A stretch of 20,091 nucleotides of DNA, taken from assembly GCA_023430975.1 (NCBI GenBank), contig JAEYYB010000109.1, positions 1 to 20,091 on the forward strand, given 5' to 3'. Position 1 is the first letter of the stretch. Every line of letters begins with the position of its first letter. Below, in pieces: positions 6,713 through 14,847 of this stretch. A program made the translations under genes and the position numbers. A model generated the notes under the pieces. It was not told where the DNA came from. It saw only the letters and a list, made by a program, of their open reading frames with translations, and did not search any database. The DNA comes from Bacillota bacterium (lineage in GTDB: Bacteria > Bacillota > Clostridia > Acetivibrionales > DSM-2933).

Positions 6713-6860
6713 AAAGGTCTTGAGGGAAATGACACATAGTACTTCACTGTAGCATGCTCATGAGGAATGGTTCGTTATACTCCTTCATCGGGCAAAAGCT
6801 GCCAAAGGAAATAGTCTTTGAGGGTCTGGTTCAGAAACATAGTGAAGCAAACTGTTACAC
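6713..6860 (+). ncRNA. Structured repeated element D (candidate 5' leader)
   Basis: This is the counterpart of element C, lying 46 bases before the start of the broken lipoprotein gene. Shared features in the same order are: AAAGGT; CATGAGG; the hairpin GGCA-AAAGC-TGCC (about 6791-6803); TAGTCTTTGAGGGTC versus TATTCCTCTAGGGTC in C; TTCAGAAAC versus CTCGAAC; and GTTAC at the end. Differences are mostly transitions, as between diverged copies of one structured RNA. Function is unknown. Confidence 0.5.
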
Positions 6861-6905
6861 CTGAGCTTTTTAGCAATTACATATTGTAAAGAGAGGAAAT
6901 TGAAA

Positions 6906-7467
6906 ATGAGAAAATATTTGATTTTAGGAATAACAGCCATTTTAATTATTTACCTTACGGCTTGTTCAATACAAAAAGAAAGTTCTACGAAGATAATTAG
7001 GTCTAATTTCCACACCTACAGTTGAAAAGCAACTTAGTTCAAATATAATAATCCCTCCTGATGCACAAACATATATAAAGAGTGAAGAGATTGACGACAA
7101 AAATTTATTTTTAACGAATGAGATTAAAGAAATTTATCAAGAATATTCAAAAACGAAAGATGACAAATTGCTAAAAGGATTACGTCCAATTGATATTTTT
7201 CGTCTTTATAATAAAGCGATCGGAGACAACGACTATGAGATGCAAGTCGCATTAATACAAGTGACTGACGAAGTTGATAGAAATAAACTTGTTCAAGAAA
7301 TTAAAAGTGTCAAAGCATCCCAGGAAAATGAAATGAAATTAATGGAAAGTTATAAAAATTTTCAAGGAAAGATTTTCAAAAAAGTACGACATGTAGAATT
7401 AATGCCGGAACGCTATGTCACAACTGCTGCACCAGATTTTTATGCAATAATTCCCAGTCCTATATAA
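6906..7467 (+). pseudogene. Frameshifted putative lipoprotein gene
   Basis: ATG 6906 (ribosome-binding site AGAGAGGAAATTG) opens a lipoprotein signal peptide, MRKYLILGITAILIIYLTAC, with the Cys in lipobox position. After the codons for ESSTKI the frame hits a stop at 7023. The +1-shifted frame continues LGLISTPTVEKQLSSN and stays open to 7467, giving a charged, mostly helical domain (EIKEIYQEYSKTKDDKLL, later FRLYNKAIGDNDYEMQVALI). One extra base near 7000 (AGATAATTAGG) explains it; removing it restores a reading frame of about 186 codons. The site is not a long homopolymer, so a true mutation is likelier than a read error, though a sequencing error is possible. An ATG at 7168 could still initiate a 99-residue cytoplasmic fragment. 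Confidence 0.75.
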
Positions 7468-7520
7468 ATTGAAGTGAAATGATAAAGTAACATAATAAAA
7501 ATTCAAAAATCATAATGATA

Positions 7521-7762
7521 TTTTCCAGTTAAGATATTGAGCTTTAGAAGTTGATAAGCGTTTCTCCAAAGCTGCTTTAAAGCTACTCACGAAGCGGAAT
7601 CTTGGGCCTTTTGCCCCCCATTCTTTAGAACCGCTGGCGGAGCCGTTCTTTAGAGCCTTATGAGACACTTATAAGCAGCTAGTTAGATACTGCAAAGTGG
7701 GCTTGGAGAATCAGAGCCGGGAAAGTATACCATAAAAGTTTTATGGTATACTTTCCCGGCTC
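7521..7762. ncRNA. Structured repeated element B (class unknown)
   Basis: This is the second copy of the element seen at 4616-4849, in the same orientation. It shows TTTTCCAGTT, GAGCTTTA, AATCTTGGGC pairing with GCCC, boxes ATTCTTTAGAA (7620-7630) and GTTCTTTAGAG (7645-7655) around GCTGGCGG, and a closing palindrome (7714-7762) with perfect 24-base arms around a single G. Compared with A, the core stem changes from GAAT/ATTC to GAAC/GTTC, and the palindrome arms change in matched pairs (for example CCAGAGAG/CTCTCTGG to CCGGGAAA/TTTCCCGG). Changes that keep pairing argue for selection on structure, either as RNA or as single-stranded DNA. The A and B copies bracket the lipoprotein region. Confidence 0.58.
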
Positions 7763-7865
7763 CTGAAGCTTATTTCATGCGGCTCTGGGGAACTTCCAGT
7801 TTTCTTATCTGAAATTACAGTTTCGTTTAAATAAAATTCTTTAGGAGCAAAGAAACCTTATAAAA

Positions 7866-8000
7866 AGTAACAATAAGAATGGTAATGCTTTTTATATTGA
7901 TTTCTCTTAACAGCTCAAGAATCTCTGTGCCGGTTTTACTGTCCAGATTACCAATTGGCTATCTACTAGGATCATTAATTAAAGCTGCTATGGCTGCCCT
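7866..8000 (-). pseudogene. Fragment of an ABC-transporter ATPase (MacB/LolD type)
   Basis: On the minus strand the sequence reads AAIAALINDPSR, stop, PIGNLDSKTGTEILELLREIN, then IKSITILIVT. This matches the region of an ABC ATPase from just after the signature motif (usually VAIARALINDPS) through the Walker B / D-loop (ADEPTGNLDSKTG) to the strand before the switch histidine. The Walker B core is destroyed by an in-frame stop, and Walker A and the signature motif are absent, so it is a dead scrap. It shows that gene loss or rearrangement has happened between element B and the xylanase gene. Confidence 0.7.
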
Positions 8001-8590
8001 TTACTCTACTTGCGATCATTCCTTGGCCATGTGATTTTTTCAATGCAAAATCCCTACCTGAAAGGATTTCATCTGATATGTCTAGTTCCACACAGTTGGA
8101 TTCATTTCTTGCCCCTCCATTCTCTGCAATGCAGGAATGGAATGTTTTTTGCTGTAAGTTTTCAGGGTGTCTATGCTCCAAGTACACTATACTCAAATGC
8201 TGACATCATCAAAGGTTGGCAAGAAATAACTAAATGAATCAATATCCCAAAATTCTGTTAGAATGCATTACAGGGATTTTATTCATATTTTCCCGCTGGG
8301 TATTCTTCTGCCACCTTTTTAAAATATAGAAATATATATTTTCATAAAATAAAGAAAGGCCATTTATTTCAATTAATCAATTAAGAAATCTAACCATAAA
8401 TTGAAGTTCCCTCATCTGTAAACAAACCGTTTGAACAACTTATTAATTCCTTGTATATTCTTGGGAGTTTAAATTAATGTTAAGAAAAAGGGAGAAGATA
8501 AAGTAAAAAAAGCAGGTAATTGTAAGTAAACGCTAATATATGTTAATGGATTTTATTGAATAATTATAGTACATATGTTAGCATAATGTT

Positions 8591-8640
8591 ATAAATGTAA
8601 TAATTTCCATATTGTTAGATGAGTAAATTATTACATTTAT
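8591..8640. promoter_or_regulatory. Perfect 16-bp inverted repeat upstream of the xylanase gene
   Basis: ATAAATGTAATAATTT (8591-8606) and its exact complement (8625-8640) flank an 18-base spacer, ending 46 bases before the ATG at 8687. An AT-only 16-bp palindrome of this kind could be an operator or a leader hairpin that controls or stabilises the long mRNA. No T-run follows, so a standard terminator is unlikely. Confidence 0.6.
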
Positions 8641-8686
8641 AGAGTTTGTACACAGCATGAGACTATAATTAAAAGGAGCGACTACT

Positions 8687-11600
8687 ATGAAGAAAAGAAA
8701 AATCTTTAAGCAAGTCATTGCTACGTTGGCTGTGATTTCCTTGGTATTTCCAGGTATGGCAGGGTCAGGAGTTCGGGTTGCTAATGCAGCACCAGGAATT
8801 CAAGTTGTTAATGCAGCACCAGGAATTCAAGTTGTTAATGCAGCATCAGCAAACGTAGACCCCGTTTTTAAAGAGACAAGTTTCAGAACAATTTTGGTTG
8901 GGGAATCTTATGATTTCGATATCGAAAATAAACAGCCAAAATCAACGTACCAATGGGAAAGCAGCGACAAGAAAGTTGCAACAGTCAATAATGAGGGCGT
9001 TGTAAAAGCACGTAAAACAGGCAGTACAACAATCACCTGCAAGATTAAATCAGGAAAAAGTAGTAAAATTCTAGAGGCAAAAGTAGTTGTGCAAAAACTT
9101 TCTAGGAAGCCAGCTACAAAGGTTAATATAAATAATAAGATTCAGTCCATGGCAGTTGGTGAAACATATGACTTAAATTGTACTTATACACCAAAAGATG
9201 CTTCTGATTTTGTAAACTGGACATCAAGTGATACTTCAGTTGCCCAGGTTGATGAAAATGGTGTTGTAACTGCATTTAAAAATGGTAAGGTAACAATTAA
9301 AGCTACCACAGTTAATAAATCTCATGCAGATAAAGTGGAAATTAAAGTGTCACGAGAGGTTGAGGTATTTTCTCAGAAAGAACTCGATAAGGCTTTAAAA
9401 GCAGGCAAAGTAAGTACAGTTCTAATTAACTCCAAAAAAGATATTAAATTAACAATTCCAAAAGGTGACTACTCGGGACAAGAAGTGGTTGTTGATGCAC
9501 CTAAGGCATCAATACATAATTATGGAGTGTTTAAAAAAGTTACAATTCGTGCTTTAAAAGATCATAACTGGCATGAATTTGCAAAAGGAAATAAAATAAA
9601 CGTTTATGATTCAAGCAAAATCACAGTTGAAAAGAATGCAGATTGTGAGATTATAGTAGATAAAAGTAAGGATAAATTAAGTATAGGCAAGATTAAATTA
9701 GATCTAACCTTAAATGGAAATGCTAAGATAGACGTATTAAAACCATGTGAGATTAATATCAATGGAACAACGGAAGACCTTCCAAAATTAAGTGTTAAGT
9801 CTGCCGATGTTAAAATTAATACAAAAATTGCACTTCAGATTGATGCTTCTCATAAAGCAGTACTTAGATTGGAAAAAGAGGCTGCTGCAAAATCAAAGAT
9901 TACTGTAAAAGATATGAAATCAATACCAAAAGTAGAGGGCCGTTATAAGGTTTATGTAGAAGTGGATGGTAAAGTTTTCATCGTTGGTAAAGATACAGTT
10001 GCAACACCACCAGTTGCTACTCCAACAGTAACAGCTCCAATAGCTACAACTCCTGCAGTTACAACTTCTAATCCACCATCTGTAAATACCGAAGTAGATG
10101 AAAATGGATTTACTTCTGATAGAAGAATCGTAGCCAATTTTGGTACACCTAGAATTGATGGCACAATTGATGAGGTTTGGAATAATGCAATCGAGATTCT
10201 GCCTCCACATATAAACAATGCAGCAGTACAAGCAACGGCAACATTTAAAGTATTATGGGATGACAATGCACTTTATTTCCTTGCACAGGTAAAAGATCCT
10301 AACATGTCAGTTGCACCTAGAAATGCTTATGAACAAGATTCTATCGAAGTTTTCTTAGATGAGAAAAATGATAAGTCTTCATCTTATGGTTCTGATGACT
10401 TACATTTCAGAGTAAATTACAATAATGTTCAGTCATATGATCAAGGTGCTGGCGATCAATTCTATACAGCTACAAAGATAGGTGATAATGAATATCTTGT
10501 TGAAGGTAGAATTGAGTTACAGAATGCTGCAAAGAATAATACGATTTATGGCGTTGAATTGCAAGTAAATGATTGCATTGAATCTAGCAGAGCAGGAACA
10601 ATCACTCTGTTTGATACAACAGATAGTGCATGGAGCAAACCCTCTGTATTTGGTGAAATTGTTCTTACTGGAAAAGAGGTTGGAGATGTTCCTGGACTAA
10701 ATCCATACAAATTAATTAAGTTAATCACTTCTGCTGAGAAGATGGATGCTACAGCTACAGCACTTACATCACAGTTAAAAACAGCAAAAGATATAATCGC
10801 AAAAGATTCATCAACTCAGAAGGATATAGATAAGGCTTATGATTCTTTGAATAATGTAATTACATTTGTAAGTGCAGTTACAAAAGCAGCAAAGATGGAT
10901 TTATCCGTATATCAGACTAAGGGTGCAGAGGCTTTTAAGAAAGCAATAGACGATGCAGTAAAACTTCTGGCAAAGGAAGACGTAAAACCAGATGAGATGA
11001 ATAAAGCAATTGCTGCATTAGATAAAGCAATTGCAGAGTTAAAGATAAAAGGTTTGGACTCTAATGGTAACATGGTTGCTAAGTTTGGTTCACCAGTAAT
11101 TGATGGTGGAATCGACCAAATATGGGATAGAGTTGAGTTTGTTCCAGCGACCGCATCAGGTTCCGGATCAACAGATACAACAGCTAAATTTAAAACATTA
11201 TGGGATGATAAGGCACTCTATGTTTTAGCAGATGTTACTGATAGTGCACTGGATGTTACATCAGGAACAGTTTATAACAGAGACTGTGTTGAGATCTTCT
11301 TAGATGAAGGCAACAATGCTATAGAGAATATCTTTGATCTTGATGACAGACATTACAGAATTAGCTGTGAAAATAGTCTTTCTTCCGATCGTGGCAGTTT
11401 GGACCTATTATATACTGAAGTAACTAAAAAGAAAGATGCTGAAGGTAAGGTGAACGGTTATATTCTTGAAGCTAGAATTGCACTTCAAAATCCAGCAAAG
11501 GATAACAATATCTACGGTATTGAGTTACAGTTAAATGACGCTAAGGGTGGAAACAGAACAGGTACTTTGAATGTATTCGATAAAACAAGTACCGCTTATG

Positions 11601-14600
11601 CAAGCCCAACAAAATTTGGTAAAGTTGTTCTCAGTGAAAAAAATGCTGAAGACGTAATTGGCTTCAACAAATATGATTTATTAAAGATGGTTAATATCGC
11701 AAACGATATTCAATTAGCTCGTTACACTGACGTGACTGCAGCAAAAGTAAAAGAACTGGTTGACCAGGTAGATGCAACAATCGCTACAGGTGATCAGGCC
11801 CAAGTTGATGCACTTTGTGCTTCTTTGAACCAGGCAATTAAGGCACTTGTTCATAAAGACATTAAAGACGTAGATCCAGAAATAACAAAACTCAAAGAGT
11901 TCAGAAGAATTCCTGCAGAGTATCTTACTGGAGCTGCTTATGACGATAAGGCAGAGGGAACTGTTGTAAGAGATTACTATGACACGTTTGAGTATAGTGA
12001 TGACGGAGTACGTGGTGTAGCAGTTAAAAAAGATATGCTTGTATATCTTCCAGCGGGCTATAATGCAGAGGATAAGGACAAAAAATATAATGTATTATAC
12101 TTAATTCATGGTACATCAGAGAATCAAAATACAGTATTTGGTGATGATGATGCAAACGTAACTACTGTAATGAAGAAAGTACTTGATATGATGATTGCCA
12201 ATGGCGAACTTGATCCAATGATCATTGTTACTCCTGGATATAGAGGTATGGAATCAGGAAGATTACAGTATGAAATGATTAATGAGATATTACCATTTAT
12301 CGAAACAAAATATAATACTTATTCTGCATCAGGTTCTCAAGAAGATCTGAAAGCTGCAAGAAATCATCGTGCAGTTGGTGGATTCTCTCAAGGATCCGGA
12401 TGTACATTTACTATTATGAAGAATCGTTTTGATTACTTTAAGTATTATCTTCCAGTAAGTGCTGGTCCGGGAAATGCTGATTTTACAAGTGTTGTAAAAG
12501 GTTATGCAATGAACGATTACTATGTATTCGCATCCACTGGTACTGATGATATTGCTTATGGCGGAATGGTAAATGCAATTCCAGCTATGGCAGATCAGAA
12601 AGATAGTGAAGGCAATCCAATCTTCAATTACAATGCAGATTTATCACAAGGTAACTTATACTTATTATTGTTGCCAGGTGGTACACATACATGGCAATGT
12701 GTAAATCAGTATCTATATAACATTTTGCCGGATGTATTCTTTGCTGAGAAAGGAACTGATAGTCCAGCTATAGTAACTGATGATAAGGGATTTACAGCAG
12801 ACGGAAAAATCGTTGGTAACTATGGTACACCTAGAATTGATGGCATAATTGATGAGGTTTGGAAGAATGCAATCGAGATTCAGCCTCCACATACAAACAA
12901 TGCAGGAGTAAAAGCAACTGTAACATATAAGGTATTATGGGATGATAATGCACTTTATTTTCTTGCACAGGTAAAAGATCCTAACATGTCAGTTGCACCT
13001 GGCAATGCTTGGGAACAAGATTCTATCGAATTTTTCTTAGATGAGAATAATGATAAGTCTACATCTTACGGTTCTGATGACGTACATTATAGAGTGAATT
13101 ACAATAATGTTAGGTCATATGATATAGGTGATGCCAGCCGGTTCTATACAGCTACTAAGACAGGTGATAATGAGTACCTTGTTGAAGGAAGAATTGAGTT
13201 ACAGAAGGCTGTAAAGAATAATACGATTTATGGTATTGATATACAATTAAATGATTGTATTGGTTCAAGTAGAGCTGGAACAGTCACTATATTTGATACT
13301 ACGGATAATGCTTGGAATAACACCTCCTTATTTGGCGAAATTGTGCTTACCGGTAAAAAGCCTGGAGATGTTCCTGGAATGAATCCATATAAGTTAATGT
13401 CATTAGTTGACTCTGCATCGAGCGTTGATGTATCTACATTTACAGGAGGAGTTGCAGCGTTCACAGTGAGATTAGAAGCAGCGAAAGCAGCAATTGATAC
13501 TGCAACAACTCAGGACCAAATAGATACAGCATATAATGAATTGAATGATGTAATGAAGTTTATGGGTGTTGTTAAAAGATATGCCAATTTGGACTTAGAC
13601 TCCTTGACGAATGGTGAAGAAGTTAAGAAAGCAGCAGATGCTGCAGAAGATATTATTGCTAAGGCTGACGCAACCTCAGATGAAATAAAACAAGCAAGTG
13701 ACGCATTAGATGCAGCAATAGCAGGTATGGGAAGTTATAGCTTAAAAGAAGTATATGGAGATAAATTCTATGTGGGTGCAGCTGTTCATTTGAATGGATT
13801 AGCTGACGAAACATATACAAAGAATTTATTATCACAATATAACAGTATAACTGCTGAAAATGATATGAAGCCGGAAGCGTTATTAGATCAAGCCGCATCA
13901 CAAGCTGCAGGTGAGGTTAAATGTGACTTTAAAAAAATGGATCAATATTGTGGTTATGCAGTAGCTAATAATTTAAAGTTGAGGGGACACACATTCGTAT
14001 GGCATAGCCAGACTCCAACTTGGTTCTTCAAAGAAGGATTTGACGATAGTGGTGAATATGTAGATGCAGCTACAATGGATATTCGTCTTGAACAATTTAT
14101 GAATCAAGTATTTGGACATATCAAAGAAAAATATCCAGATCTATTCTATGCTTACGATGTATGTAACGAAGTAGTTTCATCTATGAGTATGGCATCTAAT
14201 AATTGGAAAACTGTTTATGGAGATTATTCCTATGTTACAAAGGCCTTTGAATATGCAAGAAAAGCTTCGGAAGGTACCGGCATTAAGTTATACTACAATG
14301 ATTACAACGAATATGATGAAGGAAAAGCTGAAAAGATCATTGAATTATTAGCAGAGGCAAAAGCAGCCGGTAATATTGATGGTATTGGTATGCAAAGCCA
14401 TGTAAATATTGAGTTCCCACCAATGGATCAATACAGAGCAACAATTGAAAAATTTGCAGCGGCAGGTTACGATGTTCAGATTACAGAGCTTGATATTGCA
14501 ACAGCTATTGATGGCAATGGCCCTGCACCGGATTCAGCTATGGCAGCAAAACAGGCACAGATTTATAAAGAATTGTTCGAGATATATAGCGATTACAAAG

Positions 14601-14743
14601 ATAACATCTCATCTGTAACGTTATGGGGTATCAATGATCAGCATTCATGGCGTGGATCACAAGAACCGTTGATCTTTGATAGAGAATACAAAGAAAAAGA
14701 TTCCTTCTGGAATATTATTTCTGTTGGTTTAGAGGGAAAATAG
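8687..14743 (+). CDS. Giant secreted esterase-xylanase (CE1 - GH10 with three CBM9-like modules)
   Basis: The 2018-residue, multi-domain xylan-degrading enzyme runs, in order: signal peptide (about 1-33); two Big_2 Ig-like domains (about 60-134 and 145-222); an unrecognised beta-rich region (225-435) that may be a beta-solenoid; a Thr/Pro/Ala linker; CBM9-like module 1 (478-665); a helical spacer; CBM9-like 2 (794-987); another spacer; a CE1/feruloyl-esterase-type domain (1062-1360) with GGFSQGS (nucleophile Ser1234), Asp1287 or Asp1288, and GGTHTW (His1334); CBM9-like 3 (1365-1560); a spacer; and GH10 (1685-2018) with acid/base Glu1828 in YDVCNEV and nucleophile Glu1934 in QITELDIA. All catalytic residues are present. 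It should cut xylan and remove feruloyl or acetyl side groups. It has no dockerin, SLH or sortase motif. AAAGGAG precedes ATG 8687. It may have been acquired from a Lachnospiraceae-like source (inference from domain style). Confidence 0.93.
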   Translation: MKKRKIFKQVIATLAVISLVFPGMAGSGVRVANAAPGIQVVNAAPGIQVVNAASANVDPVFKETSFRTILVGESYDFDIENKQPKSTYQWESSDKKVATVNNEGVVKARKTGSTTITCKIKSGKSSKILEAKVVVQKLSRKPATKVNINNKIQSMAVGETYDLNCTYTPKDASDFVNWTSSDTSVAQVDENGVVTAFKNGKVTIKATTVNKSHADKVEIKVSREVEVFSQKELDKALKAGKVSTVLINSKKDIKLTIPKGDYSGQEVVVDAPKASIHNYGVFKKVTIRALKDHNWHEFAKGNKINVYDSSKITVEKNADCEIIVDKSKDKLSIGKIKLDLTLNGNAKIDVLKPCEININGTTEDLPKLSVKSADVKINTKIALQIDASHKAVLRLEKEAAAKSKITVKDMKSIPKVEGRYKVYVEVDGKVFIVGKDTVATPPVATPTVTAPIATTPAVTTSNPPSVNTEVDENGFTSDRRIVANFGTPRIDGTIDEVWNNAIEILPPHINNAAVQATATFKVLWDDNALYFLAQVKDPNMSVAPRNAYEQDSIEVFLDEKNDKSSSYGSDDLHFRVNYNNVQSYDQGAGDQFYTATKIGDNEYLVEGRIELQNAAKNNTIYGVELQVNDCIESSRAGTITLFDTTDSAWSKPSVFGEIVLTGKEVGDVPGLNPYKLIKLITSAEKMDATATALTSQLKTAKDIIAKDSSTQKDIDKAYDSLNNVITFVSAVTKAAKMDLSVYQTKGAEAFKKAIDDAVKLLAKEDVKPDEMNKAIAALDKAIAELKIKGLDSNGNMVAKFGSPVIDGGIDQIWDRVEFVPATASGSGSTDTTAKFKTLWDDKALYVLADVTDSALDVTSGTVYNRDCVEIFLDEGNNAIENIFDLDDRHYRISCENSLSSDRGSLDLLYTEVTKKKDAEGKVNGYILEARIALQNPAKDNNIYGIELQLNDAKGGNRTGTLNVFDKTSTAYASPTKFGKVVLSEKNAEDVIGFNKYDLLKMVNIANDIQLARYTDVTAAKVKELVDQVDATIATGDQAQVDALCASLNQAIKALVHKDIKDVDPEITKLKEFRRIPAEYLTGAAYDDKAEGTVVRDYYDTFEYSDDGVRGVAVKKDMLVYLPAGYNAEDKDKKYNVLYLIHGTSENQNTVFGDDDANVTTVMKKVLDMMIANGELDPMIIVTPGYRGMESGRLQYEMINEILPFIETKYNTYSASGSQEDLKAARNHRAVGGFSQGSGCTFTIMKNRFDYFKYYLPVSAGPGNADFTSVVKGYAMNDYYVFASTGTDDIAYGGMVNAIPAMADQKDSEGNPIFNYNADLSQGNLYLLLLPGGTHTWQCVNQYLYNILPDVFFAEKGTDSPAIVTDDKGFTADGKIVGNYGTPRIDGIIDEVWKNAIEIQPPHTNNAGVKATVTYKVLWDDNALYFLAQVKDPNMSVAPGNAWEQDSIEFFLDENNDKSTSYGSDDVHYRVNYNNVRSYDIGDASRFYTATKTGDNEYLVEGRIELQKAVKNNTIYGIDIQLNDCIGSSRAGTVTIFDTTDNAWNNTSLFGEIVLTGKKPGDVPGMNPYKLMSLVDSASSVDVSTFTGGVAAFTVRLEAAKAAIDTATTQDQIDTAYNELNDVMKFMGVVKRYANLDLDSLTNGEEVKKAADAAEDIIAKADATSDEIKQASDALDAAIAGMGSYSLKEVYGDKFYVGAAVHLNGLADETYTKNLLSQYNSITAENDMKPEALLDQAASQAAGEVKCDFKKMDQYCGYAVANNLKLRGHTFVWHSQTPTWFFKEGFDDSGEYVDAATMDIRLEQFMNQVFGHIKEKYPDLFYAYDVCNEVVSSMSMASNNWKTVYGDYSYVTKAFEYARKASEGTGIKLYYNDYNEYDEGKAEKIIELLAEAKAAGNIDGIGMQSHVNIEFPPMDQYRATIEKFAAAGYDVQITELDIATAIDGNGPAPDSAMAAKQAQIYKELFEIYSDYKDNISSVTLWGINDQHSWRGSQEPLIFDREYKEKDSFWNIISVGLEGK
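8786..8839 (+). repeat. 27-bp tandem repeat at the signal-peptide cleavage region
   Basis: Two perfect in-frame copies of a 27-base unit (8786-8812, 8813-8839) encode AAPGIQVVN twice, with a related partial unit before it (ANA) and after it (AAS). It lies just after the hydrophobic core of the signal peptide and duplicates the Ala-x-Ala-like cleavage context. Slippage could readily change copy number. Confidence 0.85.
10142..10716 (+). repeat. Intragenic repeat, copy 1 (first CBM9-like module)
   Basis: These 575 bases encode CBM9-like module 1 and the start of its spacer. They align without net gaps to 12824-13398. Protein stretches such as VLWDDNALYFLAQVKDPNMS are identical in both, and the DNA is also closely similar. 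This indicates recent duplication or gene conversion within the gene. Confidence 0.88.
12824..13398 (+). repeat. Intragenic repeat, copy 2 (third CBM9-like module)
   Basis: This is the partner of the repeat at 10142-10716: same length, same frame and same boundaries (from GTPRIDG to GDVPG-x-NPYKL). The middle CBM9-like module (from about 11066) is much more diverged, so modules 1 and 3 share a more recent common source than either does with module 2. Confidence 0.88.
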
Positions 14744-14795
14744 ATAATTGGCGTAACTGATTCTTTAACAAAAATAGCTCCTTAGTCAATAGTGA

Positions 14796-14844
14796 AATGC
14801 ACCCCAAATGTTTGATAACAATCTAATGTTTGGAGGTGCATTTT
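14796..14844 (+). terminator. Probable terminator of the xylanase gene
   Basis: AATGCACC plus CCAAA (14796-14808) pairs with TTTGG, a bulged A and GGTGCATT (about 14829-14842). This gives a 13-bp stem with one bulge and a 20-base loop, followed by TTTTC. It lies 53 bases after the stop codon. Because a transposase-like ORF starts right after it, it could instead be the inverted end of an old IS. Confidence 0.5.
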
Positions 14845-14847
14845 CAT

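Larger units (their letters stand above)
7468..8590. other. Gene-free stretch with element B and gene debris
   Basis: No intact gene is supported over this stretch. It contains element B (7521-7762) and an ABC-ATPase fragment on the minus strand (7866-8000). From about 8240 to 8590 it is AT-rich DNA that presumably holds the promoter of the large xylanase gene; TTGAAT, a 17-base spacer and TAGCAT lies near 8556-8584 but is a poor match. Open frames at 7975-8196 (minus) and 8010-8237 (plus) look accidental. Confidence 0.5.

Noticed and set aside
7975..8237. Overlapping small frames on both strands after element B
   Set aside because: Neither has a convincing ribosome-binding site or recognisable domain; the minus-strand one runs out of frame beside a decayed ABC-ATPase scrap.
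9920..10266. Minus-strand frames of 103-104 aa inside the xylanase gene
   Set aside because: They are composition artefacts opposite the Thr/Pro/Ala linker and CBM9-like coding sequence.
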